64,000 bases of DNA from Bacillota bacterium (GCA_021820975.1 JAKADA010000005.1:53218-117217); one strand, 5' to 3'. Shown: positions 37,013 to 45,269, counted from the stretch's first letter. Translations and numbers: made by a program. Notes: generated from the sequence alone by a model not told the origin.

Positions 37013-38191
37013 ATGTCTGCCAGTCATTATACCTTGAAATTGCGCAGTGTGGAATTACGTATTTTGCGGATGCCCTTAAAAGAACCTTTTATAACCAGTT
37101 ATGGTCAGGAAAATGAGAAAGAGTTTGCGTTTATTACGGTGACGACAGTAGATGGAACTACGGGATATGGGGAATGTACCGCATTTTCAGAACCGCTCTA
37201 TCTCGAAGAAACGACCATGACGGCGATACACGTTTTGCGTGACTTTTTTATCCCACTTGTCTTACAATATGAGTTTACGCATCCGGATGAAGTATCCAGT
37301 TTACTGCGCCCATTTCGTGGTCACTATATGGCTAAAGCGGCGCTTGTTGGGGCCATTTTCGATGCCTATTGTAAGGAGCAAAACATCGCCCTTGCAAAAG
37401 CAATAGGTGCCACAAAAACAAAAGTACAAGCAGGTATTAGTATTGGTATCGCGCCTTCGCTTAGTGACTTGCTTAAGCAGATAGAAAACTATCTAAGCCA
37501 AGGATTTGCTCGTATAAAAATTAAGATTAAACCCGGTTATGATCTTGATATCATACGTCAGATTCGAAATGAATTTGGTAATATTTCACTTATGGCCGAT
37601 GCTAATAGTGCCTATACTTTAGATGATCTGCCAAGACTAAAAGCGCTTGATGAGTTTTCCTTGATGATGATCGAACAACCACTTGCTTATGATGACATTA
37701 TTGATCATGCGAGATTACAACAACAAATGATGACACCCATTTGTCTTGATGAAAGCATACGGACGGTTGATGATGCGAGAAAAGCGATACAAATTGGTGC
37801 GTGCAAAGTGATCAATGTGAAAATAGGGCGTGTGGGCGGGTTGACCTATGCTCGTGATATCGTTGCATTAGCTAAAAATGAAGGGGTTGCAACATGGTGT
37901 GGGGGGATGCTCGAAGCTGGAGTTGGTCGACTTTGTAATATCGCCATTAGCGCTTTAGATGGGATGGTCTTGCCAGGGGATCTTGCTCCAAGTGCGCGCT
38001 ACTTTGAGGAAGATATTATTGAACCGCAAGTGACTTTTTCTTCACCAGGCTTATTTGCCGTCAGTACGGAACCTGGATTAGGGGCTCATGTATTGACAGA
38101 GCGTGTGGAACGACGAACCGTGTACAAACAATTGTATACGAATTCGTCGCTCGATGACAGGAAAGCTATCTTTTTTGACGACCAGGATTAA
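37013..38191 (+). CDS. o-Succinylbenzoate synthase / N-acylamino acid racemase (MenC type 2)
   Basis: A 392-residue enolase-superfamily protein of the muconate-lactonizing subgroup. The N-terminal capping domain has EPFITSYG; the barrel carries Lys169 and Lys171 (FARIKIKIKPG), metal ligands Asp196 (MADANSAY), Glu221 (IEQPL) and Asp246 (CLDESI), and the opposing catalytic Lys270 (INVKIGRVGG). WCGGMLEAGVGR is typical of the OSBS/NSAR group. It may make o-succinylbenzoate for menaquinone or racemise N-acylamino acids; no other men gene lies nearby, so it is left open. Its 3' end overlaps a small minus-strand gene. Confidence 0.88.
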   Translation: MSASHYTLKLRSVELRILRMPLKEPFITSYGQENEKEFAFITVTTVDGTTGYGECTAFSEPLYLEETTMTAIHVLRDFFIPLVLQYEFTHPDEVSSLLRPFRGHYMAKAALVGAIFDAYCKEQNIALAKAIGATKTKVQAGISIGIAPSLSDLLKQIENYLSQGFARIKIKIKPGYDLDIIRQIRNEFGNISLMADANSAYTLDDLPRLKALDEFSLMMIEQPLAYDDIIDHARLQQQMMTPICLDESIRTVDDARKAIQIGACKVINVKIGRVGGLTYARDIVALAKNEGVATWCGGMLEAGVGRLCNIAISALDGMVLPGDLAPSARYFEEDIIEPQVTFSSPGLFAVSTEPGLGAHVLTERVERRTVYKQLYTNSSLDDRKAIFFDDQD

Positions 38192-38333
38192 TGACAAAGT
38201 CTTGTGCCTGCTTTGAACGTATCGCCTCAGCATTCACATCGTTCGTCTTATCAACACGAAGCGCCGAAGGCAAAGCGTTAGCACGATGAATATTGTGCGG
38301 GTCAATGCCGAGCTTTTGTTCGTCTTTTTCCAT
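38166..38333 (-). CDS. Hypothetical 55-residue protein next to YheC/D
   Basis: A small hydrophilic protein, starting MEKDEQKLGIDPHNIHRAN and ending DFVINPGRQKR. GGAGG is eight bases before the ATG at 38333, and it starts only 16 bases after the YheC/D stop, so it is likely the last gene of that minus-strand group. It overlaps the 3' end of the MenC-like gene on the other strand by 26 bases. Its size, charge and partners suggest a spore protein, but it matches no SASP family I know. Confidence 0.6.
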   Translation of the reverse strand: MEKDEQKLGIDPHNIHRANALPSALRVDKTNDVNAEAIRSKQAQDFVINPGRQKR

Positions 38334-38349
38334 GCGCAACATCCTCCAA

Positions 38350-39135
38350 TTAAGTGGCATCTTGCTCTTGTAGCGTAAGCAGTTTTGCCTGGTTCCATGC
38401 GCGAAGACGAGAGGCTCGTAGATACATTTCATGATCAATTTCATCCAAAATAAGAAGACTTGGTTTCGTGTTGACTTCAATAATCCAAATATGTCCAGAT
38501 GCATCAAGGCCTAAGTCGATTCCATAAACGGTATTTGTGCTTGATTGTTGTAAAGTAGTCGCAATGCGCAGAGACAAGTTCGCTACTTTCTTTTCGAGAG
38601 ATATTTCGCGCATTGTATTGCCTCGTGTAAATTGTAAGAGATAGGGACCAATCGGGCCGATCGTTCCCCCTTGTTTAACATTTGTTACAAACGTGCCTTG
38701 AGGTGCGACCTTATAAAAGGTACCGGTGACCTCGAAATTCTCATGCTCTGATCGTTGTACGATCACCCGTATATCCACAGGACAATTGTGTAAAGTTACT
38801 AAGGGAATATACTGTTGGATAATACAGATTTGATCACGCGTAAATCTCGGCAAGTGGCGATATGCAGAAGGGGAAGCGTGAACCGACCAAACGGTTCTAC
38901 CGTTATGAATAAGCCAGTGGTTTCTAAAAGTGCATACTTTTACGACATGGACGCCACCTTCTCCTGTATCAGGTTTAATCACAACACAAGAGAAGTGATG
39001 AAGCCAGTCAGAAAGTTGTGCAGAGTGATACTTTGCAGTTGCAGGTAGATGATGTTTTAAAATTCTGTCTTGATATAAGAGTTGATATTTTTTCCACTTA
39101 CCAATAGGTAGACGTCTTTTTGTTAGATGAGACAT
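38350..39135 (-). CDS. YheC/YheD family ATP-grasp protein (spore coat-associated type)
   Basis: A 261-residue ATP-grasp-like protein. Signature segments are FSCVVIKPDTGEGGVHV, RVIVQR, VTNVKQGGT and YGIDLGLDASGHIWIIEVN followed by TKPS, the acidic/Asn metal-ATP site of the YheC/D family. B. subtilis YheC and YheD are coat-associated proteins of unknown reaction; ATP-grasp enzymes usually join a carboxylate to an amine. ATG 39135 has GAGGTG about eight bases upstream and overlaps the end of the HipA-like gene. It lies in a group of four minus-strand genes with a glycosyltransferase and a kinase-like protein. Confidence 0.85.
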   Translation of the reverse strand: MSHLTKRRLPIGKWKKYQLLYQDRILKHHLPATAKYHSAQLSDWLHHFSCVVIKPDTGEGGVHVVKVCTFRNHWLIHNGRTVWSVHASPSAYRHLPRFTRDQICIIQQYIPLVTLHNCPVDIRVIVQRSEHENFEVTGTFYKVAPQGTFVTNVKQGGTIGPIGPYLLQFTRGNTMREISLEKKVANLSLRIATTLQQSSTNTVYGIDLGLDASGHIWIIEVNTKPSLLILDEIDHEMYLRASRLRAWNQAKLLTLQEQDAT

Positions 39136-39926
39136 TCTTTGACACCTCGATAATGCAACCATTCATTAAGCATGTGAGTAAGATGTTTTTGACGGTATAA
39201 CAACATGGCGATCGTGTCTTTTTGCATGGCTTTCGTGTAGAGTGAATCAGGAACGTCATCGACAATATGTCGTATGACATGTTCATCTAGCGAATGGATT
39301 GCCTCCGTCGCCTGTTTTAAGACACGCTTCGTAGCAAAAGCTTGCCAACCTTTTGGAATGTGGTAAAAGTCCCAGATTTGATGCCAATACGCGTCCAACG
39401 GTGAATGTAATGCCCATTTGCGCTCACATCCATATAATGCGTAGCCATGATCGATGAGATAGAACTGAAAACGTTGCTGGCCTTTGGGACGATAAAACAG
39501 AATGTTTTTTCCCGAACCACGATCAAGATTGGTTATCCAAGTATCAAAAGCGATAACGCCAAAGAGGTTATCCGCATCGTTAAGAAATTCATAAGGTCGC
39601 TCAGTTACTGATTTATCTAAAGTACGCCACGATACAATGGGGGAAATGTCTTTTTGAATCGATACAATGCCTGAAAGAAGTGTGTTGCCATAGGGGATGC
39701 TTACAACATCGAGCTCGGCTGTTTCGAATCCCGTACGTTTGGCTAACGTAGCGGCAATCCATTCGTTGCCTACGATGGGTCCCGCGTCATACCATTGTTC
39801 CTTGAAGGCAAACTTAAAAAAACCTACTTTTCCACCTGGTTCATTGACTCGCCACACCTGACCTTGTGGCTTGTTTTTCCAAGTGTCGAGAAGATGCCAT
39901 GTATAATTCGATGCCACGACAATCAC
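39123..39926 (-). CDS. HipA-like kinase domain protein
   Basis: A 267-residue protein with the HipA C-terminal kinase-like fold. The catalytic loop is FDTWITNLDRGSGKNILF (Asp-x-x-x-x-Asn-x-Asp-Arg ... Asn), followed by the metal-binding LIDHGYAL. There is no HipB-like antitoxin gene or HipA N-terminal domain nearby, so a toxin role is unlikely. The GTG at 39926 overlaps the stop of the upstream glycosyltransferase (GTGA) with GAAGGA in front, which indicates coupling. Phosphorylation of a coat protein or sugar is a reasonable guess, by analogy with kinase-like coat proteins such as CotH; this is inference. Confidence 0.78.
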   Translation of the reverse strand: MIVVASNYTWHLLDTWKNKPQGQVWRVNEPGGKVGFFKFAFKEQWYDAGPIVGNEWIAATLAKRTGFETAELDVVSIPYGNTLLSGIVSIQKDISPIVSWRTLDKSVTERPYEFLNDADNLFGVIAFDTWITNLDRGSGKNILFYRPKGQQRFQFYLIDHGYALYGCERKWALHSPLDAYWHQIWDFYHIPKGWQAFATKRVLKQATEAIHSLDEHVIRHIVDDVPDSLYTKAMQKDTIAMLLYRQKHLTHMLNEWLHYRGVKECLI

Positions 39927-40987
39927 CTGATTTCCTTCATCAACTTTTCGTAACGTTTGGCGATAAGGTTCCATGCATACTGTTTTGCTCGCTCATAAGC
40001 AGCCAATTGTCTTTCTGCTGTTTTTTCTTTAACTTGAAATAATTCGTCGAGACTCTCCTTGATTGTTTCTGGACTAATAGGGTCAATAACAACTGCTACT
40101 CTGCTATCGACGAATTCCGCAAGTCCACCTTGTAAAGAACTGCAAACAGGGATGCCACAGCCCATGGCTTCGAGCACAGAGAGTCCGAATGACTCATTCT
40201 TGCTTGGCATAATGAGCCCCCCATACGAACGTATCCGTTGCATCATTCGATCATGATCAAGAAAACCTTTGAAATGCACCTTGTGTGTGCGTATTTTCTT
40301 AGCCATGCGCAGTAATTGAGCCTCGTACTGCTTTTCTCCACGTCCGTAGACATCAAGTGAAATAGGATATTTTTGAGAGTAGCTGGTAAGGGCAGTCAAA
40401 AGATCTTCGATACCCTTTAGACGTACGAGTCGTCCAACAAAGACAAGATCATGTTTATCAGACGCAAGCGGCTCGATAGGCAATATCGTGACCCCGTTTG
40501 GGATGGTGATACTTTTGAAAGTGAGATGCATAGCATCAATTTGGTTCTTTTGCCATTCACTCGGTGAAATTACCACGTCACTGCGTTGCAAGAGTTGCTG
40601 CTGACGTTTTTGCATTGTTTTTGCCAACGTAACTTGGGATTTTTCTGTTGCAATCAGTGAATGACAGGTATATACGATTTTTACTTTGCATATTTCCTTA
40701 ACAGCTGTCGCAACGTCATCCCATGGAATACTGTGAACATGAATCATATCGACCGGTAATACCTGTTTTTGTAGATAACGTACAACGTTTTCTGTTATGC
40801 GTTGAGGGAAGCTGATAACTCGCACCCGCTTTATCATGCGGTCGTCTACGTATTGTTTTATCCCTTTGGTGACAATGATTACGTCATGCCCAAGAGCAGA
40901 TAATTGTGCAGCGAGTTGTGATGCAACCACACCAAGGCCACCGATGATCGTAGGTTCATATTCGCTGGTTAGCACCAAAATACGCAA
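39923..40987 (-). CDS. Glycosyltransferase family 4 protein
   Basis: A 354-residue retaining GT-B enzyme. The N-terminal domain begins MRILVLTSEYEPTIIGGLGV; the C-terminal nucleotide-sugar site has LVFVGRLVRLKGIEDLL and ESFGLSVLEAMGCGIPV (E-x7-E). No membrane segment. The acceptor is unknown. TTG 40987 with AGAGGTG six bases upstream is chosen over a longer reading from 41017. It is the first gene of the minus-strand group and stands back to back with another GT4 gene 45 bases away. Confidence 0.88.
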   Translation of the reverse strand: MRILVLTSEYEPTIIGGLGVVASQLAAQLSALGHDVIIVTKGIKQYVDDRMIKRVRVISFPQRITENVVRYLQKQVLPVDMIHVHSIPWDDVATAVKEICKVKIVYTCHSLIATEKSQVTLAKTMQKRQQQLLQRSDVVISPSEWQKNQIDAMHLTFKSITIPNGVTILPIEPLASDKHDLVFVGRLVRLKGIEDLLTALTSYSQKYPISLDVYGRGEKQYEAQLLRMAKKIRTHKVHFKGFLDHDRMMQRIRSYGGLIMPSKNESFGLSVLEAMGCGIPVCSSLQGGLAEFVDSRVAVVIDPISPETIKESLDELFQVKEKTAERQLAAYERAKQYAWNLIAKRYEKLMKEIR

Positions 40988-41032
40988 TGCTTGCACCTCT
41001 TTTCTATGTGGTGACAAGGCGGGGGACCGATA

Positions 41033-42181
41033 ATGGCTCAGACGATGGCACTTATTACACCAGGTACCAAGGATTTGAACGCATCACAGATGACTTCCGT
41101 TGAGATCTATCTCTATGATTTATGGCGGGCGATGCGACGACGTGTAGGTGTTTATCTCTACTATCGCGATACCGTGATCTATGGTGATCTGTTGCATCAT
41201 ACTCGCCAACCTTTAGATACAGCACAGACTTCGCGCTTTCTATCTAACGTGATGAATGACATCGAAAAAAGGAACCCTCTGCCTGCGATCATACAAGTGG
41301 ACAATCGTCCACATTATTTGCGTTCCTTGGAGAATTTACAAAGACCTTTAGTTCTTGGCATGCATTCGATGACTTTTCTTCAGGAAACCCGTCTAACGCA
41401 TAAAGATGCTCTACGAGCATTACGATCGGCGCAAGACATTGTTGTTAATAGCGAATTTTTGTACGATCGTTTGCATCGTGCGTTTCCTGCCATACATGCC
41501 AACGTGATTTATCCAGGTGTTGATGTTAACTTATTTCACCCGGTCCAATCTGATGAGGAGGATAAACTTGTAGCATCTTGGCGAGAGCGGCTACACGCAT
41601 GGAATAATCCGATTATTTTATTTACGGGCCGCGTTATTGAACGCAAAGGATTGCACGTCGTTTTAGAAGCACTTCGAGAATTGCGGCAGCGCTATGCTAT
41701 GAATGCTATTGTTGTCGTGGCAGGGCAACGCCCTCTAGCAAGTGCCTATGTTAAAAAATTGGATCGTTTGGCTCGTCATGTGAAAGTACATTGGCTTGGT
41801 TTTGTAAGACGTGATATGTTAGCTGACTTGTATCGCACAGCTGACGTTTGCGTATGTCCATCGCAAGTTGATGAAGCGTTTGGACTTGTGGCGTTAGAGG
41901 CTCAAGCGTCAGGTACACCTATGGTGGCAAGTGGAGCATGGGGTTTGCGTGAAAGTTTGCATAGGAATACTGGTGTTTTTGTGACACACTATAAAGATCC
42001 ACAGCATTGGGCCAAGTCGTTGTATGCACTGTTAGCTGATACAAGCATGCAGAGTTCGTTAGCCAAACAAGGCATACAGCGCGTGCAAACGCAATTTACT
42101 TGGACGCGCGCGGCGGATGAATATGCAGATCTCTACGCAAAGATTTTACACATTGACAGTTTCAATGCCAATTCGCTATAG
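41033..42181 (+). CDS. Glycosyltransferase family 4 protein (YtcC/CotSA-like)
   Basis: A 382-residue GT4 enzyme. Features are an N-terminal donor-independent fold with VNSEFLYDRLHRAFP and VIYPGVDVNLFHP, then ILFTGRVIERKGLHVVLEAL and DEAFGLVALEAQASGTPMV (E-x7-E). The layout resembles YtcC and CotSA, spore-coat glycosyltransferases of B. subtilis; this is similarity by eye. GGCGGGGGA precedes the ATG at 41033. It is divergent from the other GT4 gene, so the two may share a regulated promoter region of only 45 bases. Confidence 0.86.
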   Translation: MAQTMALITPGTKDLNASQMTSVEIYLYDLWRAMRRRVGVYLYYRDTVIYGDLLHHTRQPLDTAQTSRFLSNVMNDIEKRNPLPAIIQVDNRPHYLRSLENLQRPLVLGMHSMTFLQETRLTHKDALRALRSAQDIVVNSEFLYDRLHRAFPAIHANVIYPGVDVNLFHPVQSDEEDKLVASWRERLHAWNNPIILFTGRVIERKGLHVVLEALRELRQRYAMNAIVVVAGQRPLASAYVKKLDRLARHVKVHWLGFVRRDMLADLYRTADVCVCPSQVDEAFGLVALEAQASGTPMVASGAWGLRESLHRNTGVFVTHYKDPQHWAKSLYALLADTSMQSSLAKQGIQRVQTQFTWTRAADEYADLYAKILHIDSFNANSL

Positions 42182-42184
42182 TTT

Positions 42185-42201
42185 CGTTATAGTTATTTAC
42201 A
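42185..42201. promoter_or_regulatory. Possible GlnR/TnrA site upstream of amtB
   Basis: CGTTA, seven bases, TTACA fits the GlnR/TnrA pattern TGTNA-N7-TNACA with one mismatch (first base). It lies about 35 bases before the amtB start, among AT-rich -10-like sequence (TATATAAC). In B. subtilis the amtB orthologue nrgA is TnrA-activated, which makes the match plausible. Confidence 0.4.
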
Positions 42202-42236
42202 TTATACGTCACAATATATAACGAGGGGATATCACT

Positions 42237-43571
42237 TTGTCAAATGCTGGAGATATTGCTTGGGTTCTTGTCGCATCGGCTTTAGTACTCTTTATGACGC
42301 CGGGTTTGGCTCTGTTTTATGGGGGGCTTGTTCGTAACAAAAATGTGATCACGACCATGTACCAAGTGATCTCTGTGGCGTTGGTTATTTCGATTCAATG
42401 GGTTTTATTTGGCTACAGTTTAGCTTTTGGACCTGATGTGGCACACGTCATAGGAAACTTGCACTTTGCGCTCTTCTATCATGTCGGTATGCAACCTGAT
42501 CCATCCTATTCTTCGACCCTTCCTTCGGAACTTTTCGCTATTTTTCAGATGATGTTTGCAATTATTACCCCAGCCGTCATTGTTGGCGGGTTGGCGGAAC
42601 GTGTTAAGTTTTCTTCTTTTATCGTTTTTGCCTTAGCTTGGTCAACTTTGATCTATGACCCGCTTGTACACTGGGTATGGGGTGCGGGTGGTTTTCTTCG
42701 TCAGCTTCATGTCCTTGATTTTGCAGGCGGTACCGTAGTTGAAATGGCATCAGGTATTGCTGGCTTGGTATGTGCTATGTATCTTGGTAAACGCCATGGT
42801 CACGGTTCAGGAGCGATTAAAGCGCACAACGTACCCTTGGTTATCATTGGCACCGGCATTTTATGGTTTGGCTGGTTTGGCTTTAATGCGGGAAGTGCGT
42901 TGGCGGCTAATGGCGTTGCTATTAATGCATTTTTGACGACCAATACGGCAGCTGCTGCGTCGGGGATTGCCTGGGTTATTATAGAGCGGTATAAGACTGG
43001 ACATGCGAGTATCGTTGGTGCAGCAGCTGGCGTCGTGAGTGGATTAGTTGCAGTTACTCCTGCTAGTGGCTTCATTAATCCGGGAGCATCGATTATTTTA
43101 GGGATTATCGCAGGGATCATAAGTTATTTCTTTTCCACCATGTTTAAGGGTCATTTTGGATATGATGATGCCCTCGATGCGTTTGGTGCACATGGCATTG
43201 GTGGTACATGGGGCATGATTGCCACAGGGCTGTTTGCAACCGTTGCTGTTAATGCAGGAGGTGGCAATGGGGCGTTTGCTGGAGACTTTCATCAGTTATT
43301 CATTGAATTATTGAGCATCGTGGTGACTTGGTTGTACTGTGGTGTGGGTACCTATGTATTGCTGAAAATCATTGACCTTGCTATGGGAATTCGCGTAACA
43401 CCTGAGGAAGAAAAAATTGGTCTTGATATGGTGTTACACAATGAAAATGCTTATCCGGAAAATTTAACATGGGATGTGGCAACAAATCTTTTTGAAAGTT
43501 TAAAGCATGGTTCGTTACAGCAACCTGTACAACAGTTAGAGGAGGAGATTAAGCCTACTCCATTTGAATAA
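42237..43571 (+). CDS. amtB: Ammonium transporter (Amt family)
   Basis: A 444-residue channel with about 11 transmembrane helices and the family motif DFAGGTVV. The twin-histidine pore pair is unusual: the first position is Glu169 (GGTVVEMASGIAG, normally VVHINAG), the second is His319 (AFGAHGIGGTWG). Fungal Mep1/Mep3 transporters carry Glu at the same place. The C-terminal tail of about 55 residues is cytoplasmic and rich in Glu. TTG 42237 has GAGGGGAT seven bases upstream. No glnK gene follows, so the usual PII partner must be encoded elsewhere. Confidence 0.95.
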   Translation: MSNAGDIAWVLVASALVLFMTPGLALFYGGLVRNKNVITTMYQVISVALVISIQWVLFGYSLAFGPDVAHVIGNLHFALFYHVGMQPDPSYSSTLPSELFAIFQMMFAIITPAVIVGGLAERVKFSSFIVFALAWSTLIYDPLVHWVWGAGGFLRQLHVLDFAGGTVVEMASGIAGLVCAMYLGKRHGHGSGAIKAHNVPLVIIGTGILWFGWFGFNAGSALAANGVAINAFLTTNTAAAASGIAWVIIERYKTGHASIVGAAAGVVSGLVAVTPASGFINPGASIILGIIAGIISYFFSTMFKGHFGYDDALDAFGAHGIGGTWGMIATGLFATVAVNAGGGNGAFAGDFHQLFIELLSIVVTWLYCGVGTYVLLKIIDLAMGIRVTPEEEKIGLDMVLHNENAYPENLTWDVATNLFESLKHGSLQQPVQQLEEEIKPTPFE

Positions 43572-43589
43572 ATACTATGTTCTCTATTT

Positions 43590-43618
43590 TTGCCGCAACA
43601 GAGCTTTCGTGGCATAAT
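43590..43618 (+). promoter_or_regulatory. Likely sigma-A promoter of def
   Basis: TTGCCG (43590-43595), a 17-base spacer and CATAAT (43613-43618), about 48 bases before the def start. Confidence 0.6.
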
Positions 43619-43665
43619 AGCATGAGAAGAGACAAAGATGATGGGTAACTGACGGAGGTTTTTGC

Positions 43666-44160
43666 ATGGCGATTTATGAGATTGTGAAATTTCCAAACCC
43701 GGTTTTAACAACTCCTGCAGCTGAGGTAGCGAAAATTACGTCCAATTTGTTGCGTGTTTTAGACAATATGTATGAAACGATGAAATTTGCCAATGGCATC
43801 GGTCTTGCAGGGCCGCAGGTCAACATCTTAAAACGTATTGCTGTTGTCGACGTCGAGGATGGTAAGGGCCGTCTTGATCTGATCAATCCAGTCATTCTTG
43901 ATGGTCGTGATGAAGAAGTTGGTCCCGATGGATGTTTATCCATACCAGGCCTTTATGGCGATACCAAGCGTTTCAAGTGGATTCGTGTTCGCATGCAAAA
44001 CCATGAAGGTCAATTTATCGAATTTGAAGAAACAGACTTTCGTGCTCGTTGTATCCAGCATGAGATTGATCATCTCGATGGCATCTTATTTACGTCGAAG
44101 GCCATTCGTTTGTACCGTGATGACGAAGTCGCTGTTTCCGGCAAAAAGAAAAAAGCATAA
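43666..44160 (+). CDS. def: Peptide deformylase
   Basis: The enzyme removes the formyl group from nascent proteins. At 164 residues it is a type 1 size. Motif 1 is GIGLAGPQV, motif 2 is DGCLSIPG (usually EGCLS, so Asp replaces Glu), and motif 3 is QHEIDHLDG with the metal-binding His pair and catalytic Glu. The Cys of motif 2 and both His are intact, so activity is expected. GGAGG precedes the ATG. A basic C-terminal tail (GKKKKA) is short. No fmt gene lies nearby. Confidence 0.95.
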   Translation: MAIYEIVKFPNPVLTTPAAEVAKITSNLLRVLDNMYETMKFANGIGLAGPQVNILKRIAVVDVEDGKGRLDLINPVILDGRDEEVGPDGCLSIPGLYGDTKRFKWIRVRMQNHEGQFIEFEETDFRARCIQHEIDHLDGILFTSKAIRLYRDDEVAVSGKKKKA

Positions 44161-44224
44161 TAGGGAAACACAAGTTGGCATCCGCACGCCCCTATGATAG
44201 AGTTATAGGCGATCTAAGTGCACG

Positions 44225-44950
44225 ATGCGGAGGTGCGCCGCAATTAATGAACGTCTAATGAGAGACAACGATCGCCCTATTCAATGGCGAGTTATACCGG
44301 TTGTCGCCGGCGTGCTTCTAGTCGCCGTATCGGTTTGGGTATTTGTAATTTATCGAGACTCGTTCTCAACTTTAATCCAATCTTTTGGTGTATTTGGTGT
44401 CGTCGTTGCTATTTTTTTGATGACATTGCTTTGTATCATTCCTGTGCCTGCTGAGTTTTTAATCGTTGTCAACATGGAGATCTATGGAATAGGGTGGGGC
44501 CTGTTTTATTCTTGGTCTGGATCTATACTCGGTGCTATTGTCGCTATGTACGTGACACGCTGGTTGGGGCAAGCAAGAGTCAGGAAATTGTTTTCAGAAG
44601 AACGGCAACAGCAAGTTGATACTTGGATTAAACGTCGAGGTACAATGGGGTTATTAGTCTTACGCTTTGCACCCTTTGTGCCGTATCATGTGTTGAATTA
44701 TGTAGCAGGTTTGATGAATGTTCGGTTTTGGCCATTTTTCTGGACGACTTGTTTAGGCCTTGTGCCGTTCTATTTGTGGATGGGAGGCGTGTTTCTAGGA
44801 TTTAGTCATGGGATGTGGCCGGCTATCATCAGCGCTTTAATTGCCCTAGCAATTCTAGGACTCGCAAGTTATTTTCTTCGCAAAAGGTGGATGTCAGCGT
44901 TTTTGGGTGTAGGGACAAACACCGAGGATAAGCATTCTACGAGGGACTGA
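44225..44950 (+). CDS. TVP38/TMEM64 family membrane protein (VTT domain)
   Basis: A protein of about 230-241 residues with five or six transmembrane segments. The VTT domain shows IIPVPAEFLIVVNMEIYG, GSILGAIVAMYVTRWLG and RFAPFVPYHVLNYVAGLMNV. Related DedA/TVP38 proteins are membrane scramblases or transporters; the function here is unknown. The start is unclear. ATG 44225 sits just before a GGAGGTG; that site is best spaced for ATT at 44243; ATG 44258 is a further candidate. Its stop lies inside an inverted repeat shared with the next gene. Confidence 0.8.
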   Translation: MRRCAAINERLMRDNDRPIQWRVIPVVAGVLLVAVSVWVFVIYRDSFSTLIQSFGVFGVVVAIFLMTLLCIIPVPAEFLIVVNMEIYGIGWGLFYSWSGSILGAIVAMYVTRWLGQARVRKLFSEERQQQVDTWIKRRGTMGLLVLRFAPFVPYHVLNYVAGLMNVRFWPFFWTTCLGLVPFYLWMGGVFLGFSHGMWPAIISALIALAILGLASYFLRKRWMSAFLGVGTNTEDKHSTRD

Positions 44951-44966
44951 CAATTTGTCAGTCCCT
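44942..44966. repeat. Inverted repeat covering two convergent stop codons
   Basis: AGGGACTGACA and TGTCAGTCCCT are 11-base perfect arms around ATT. The left arm contains the stop of the TVP38 gene and the right arm the stop of the 103-residue minus-strand ORF. There is no T run, so an intrinsic terminator would be weak. Confidence 0.6.
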
Positions 44967-45269
44967 GTCAAGGAAACTGCGAATAATTCCATGCCATTCT
45001 TGGGCTTTTTTAAGGTTCTCAGGCGTTACATACTTCGCGATGTGGCGCACTGGCAAAGGTGAAAAAGGATCTTGCGATTGCACCCTAGGATGTCCCTGCT
45101 GTGGCGGTCTCGCGCGGGTTGCCACTTGCACCCTTGGAGGTTGTATTGCAACATTTTCTCTGCGGCGTTTTATCCCTTTTGTAACAAGGCCGCTTAATTG
45201 TTGTGTTGACTGATGATTGAAAATATCTAGGGCAAGTGTACTAGCTTTTAGGATCGTCGACAGTTTCAT
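44958..45269 (-). CDS. Hypothetical 103-residue basic protein
   Basis: A basic, Arg/Gln/Pro-rich protein. It starts MKLSTILKASTLALDIFNHQ and continues with GIKRRRENV and RARPPQQGHPRVQSQDP. The last 30 residues (YVTPENLKKAQEWHGIIRSF) look helical. I recognise no family. GGGAAG is eight bases before the ATG at 45269. It is convergent with the TVP38 gene and divergent from the NYN gene. The Pro/Gln-rich middle resembles spore coat or low-complexity linkers, but no function can be named. Confidence 0.6.
   Translation of the reverse strand: MKLSTILKASTLALDIFNHQSTQQLSGLVTKGIKRRRENVAIQPPRVQVATRARPPQQGHPRVQSQDPFSPLPVRHIAKYVTPENLKKAQEWHGIIRSFLDRD

Noticed and set aside
38334..38507. Longer minus-strand frame reaching to 38507 around the 55-residue gene
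   Set aside because: The upstream part is an out-of-frame reading of YheC/D; the ribosome-binding site fits only ATG 38333.
39123..39926. HipA-type persistence toxin
   Set aside because: Only the kinase-like C-terminal part is present, and no HipB antitoxin gene lies beside it; the neighbours are glycosyltransferases and a coat-type ATP-grasp gene.
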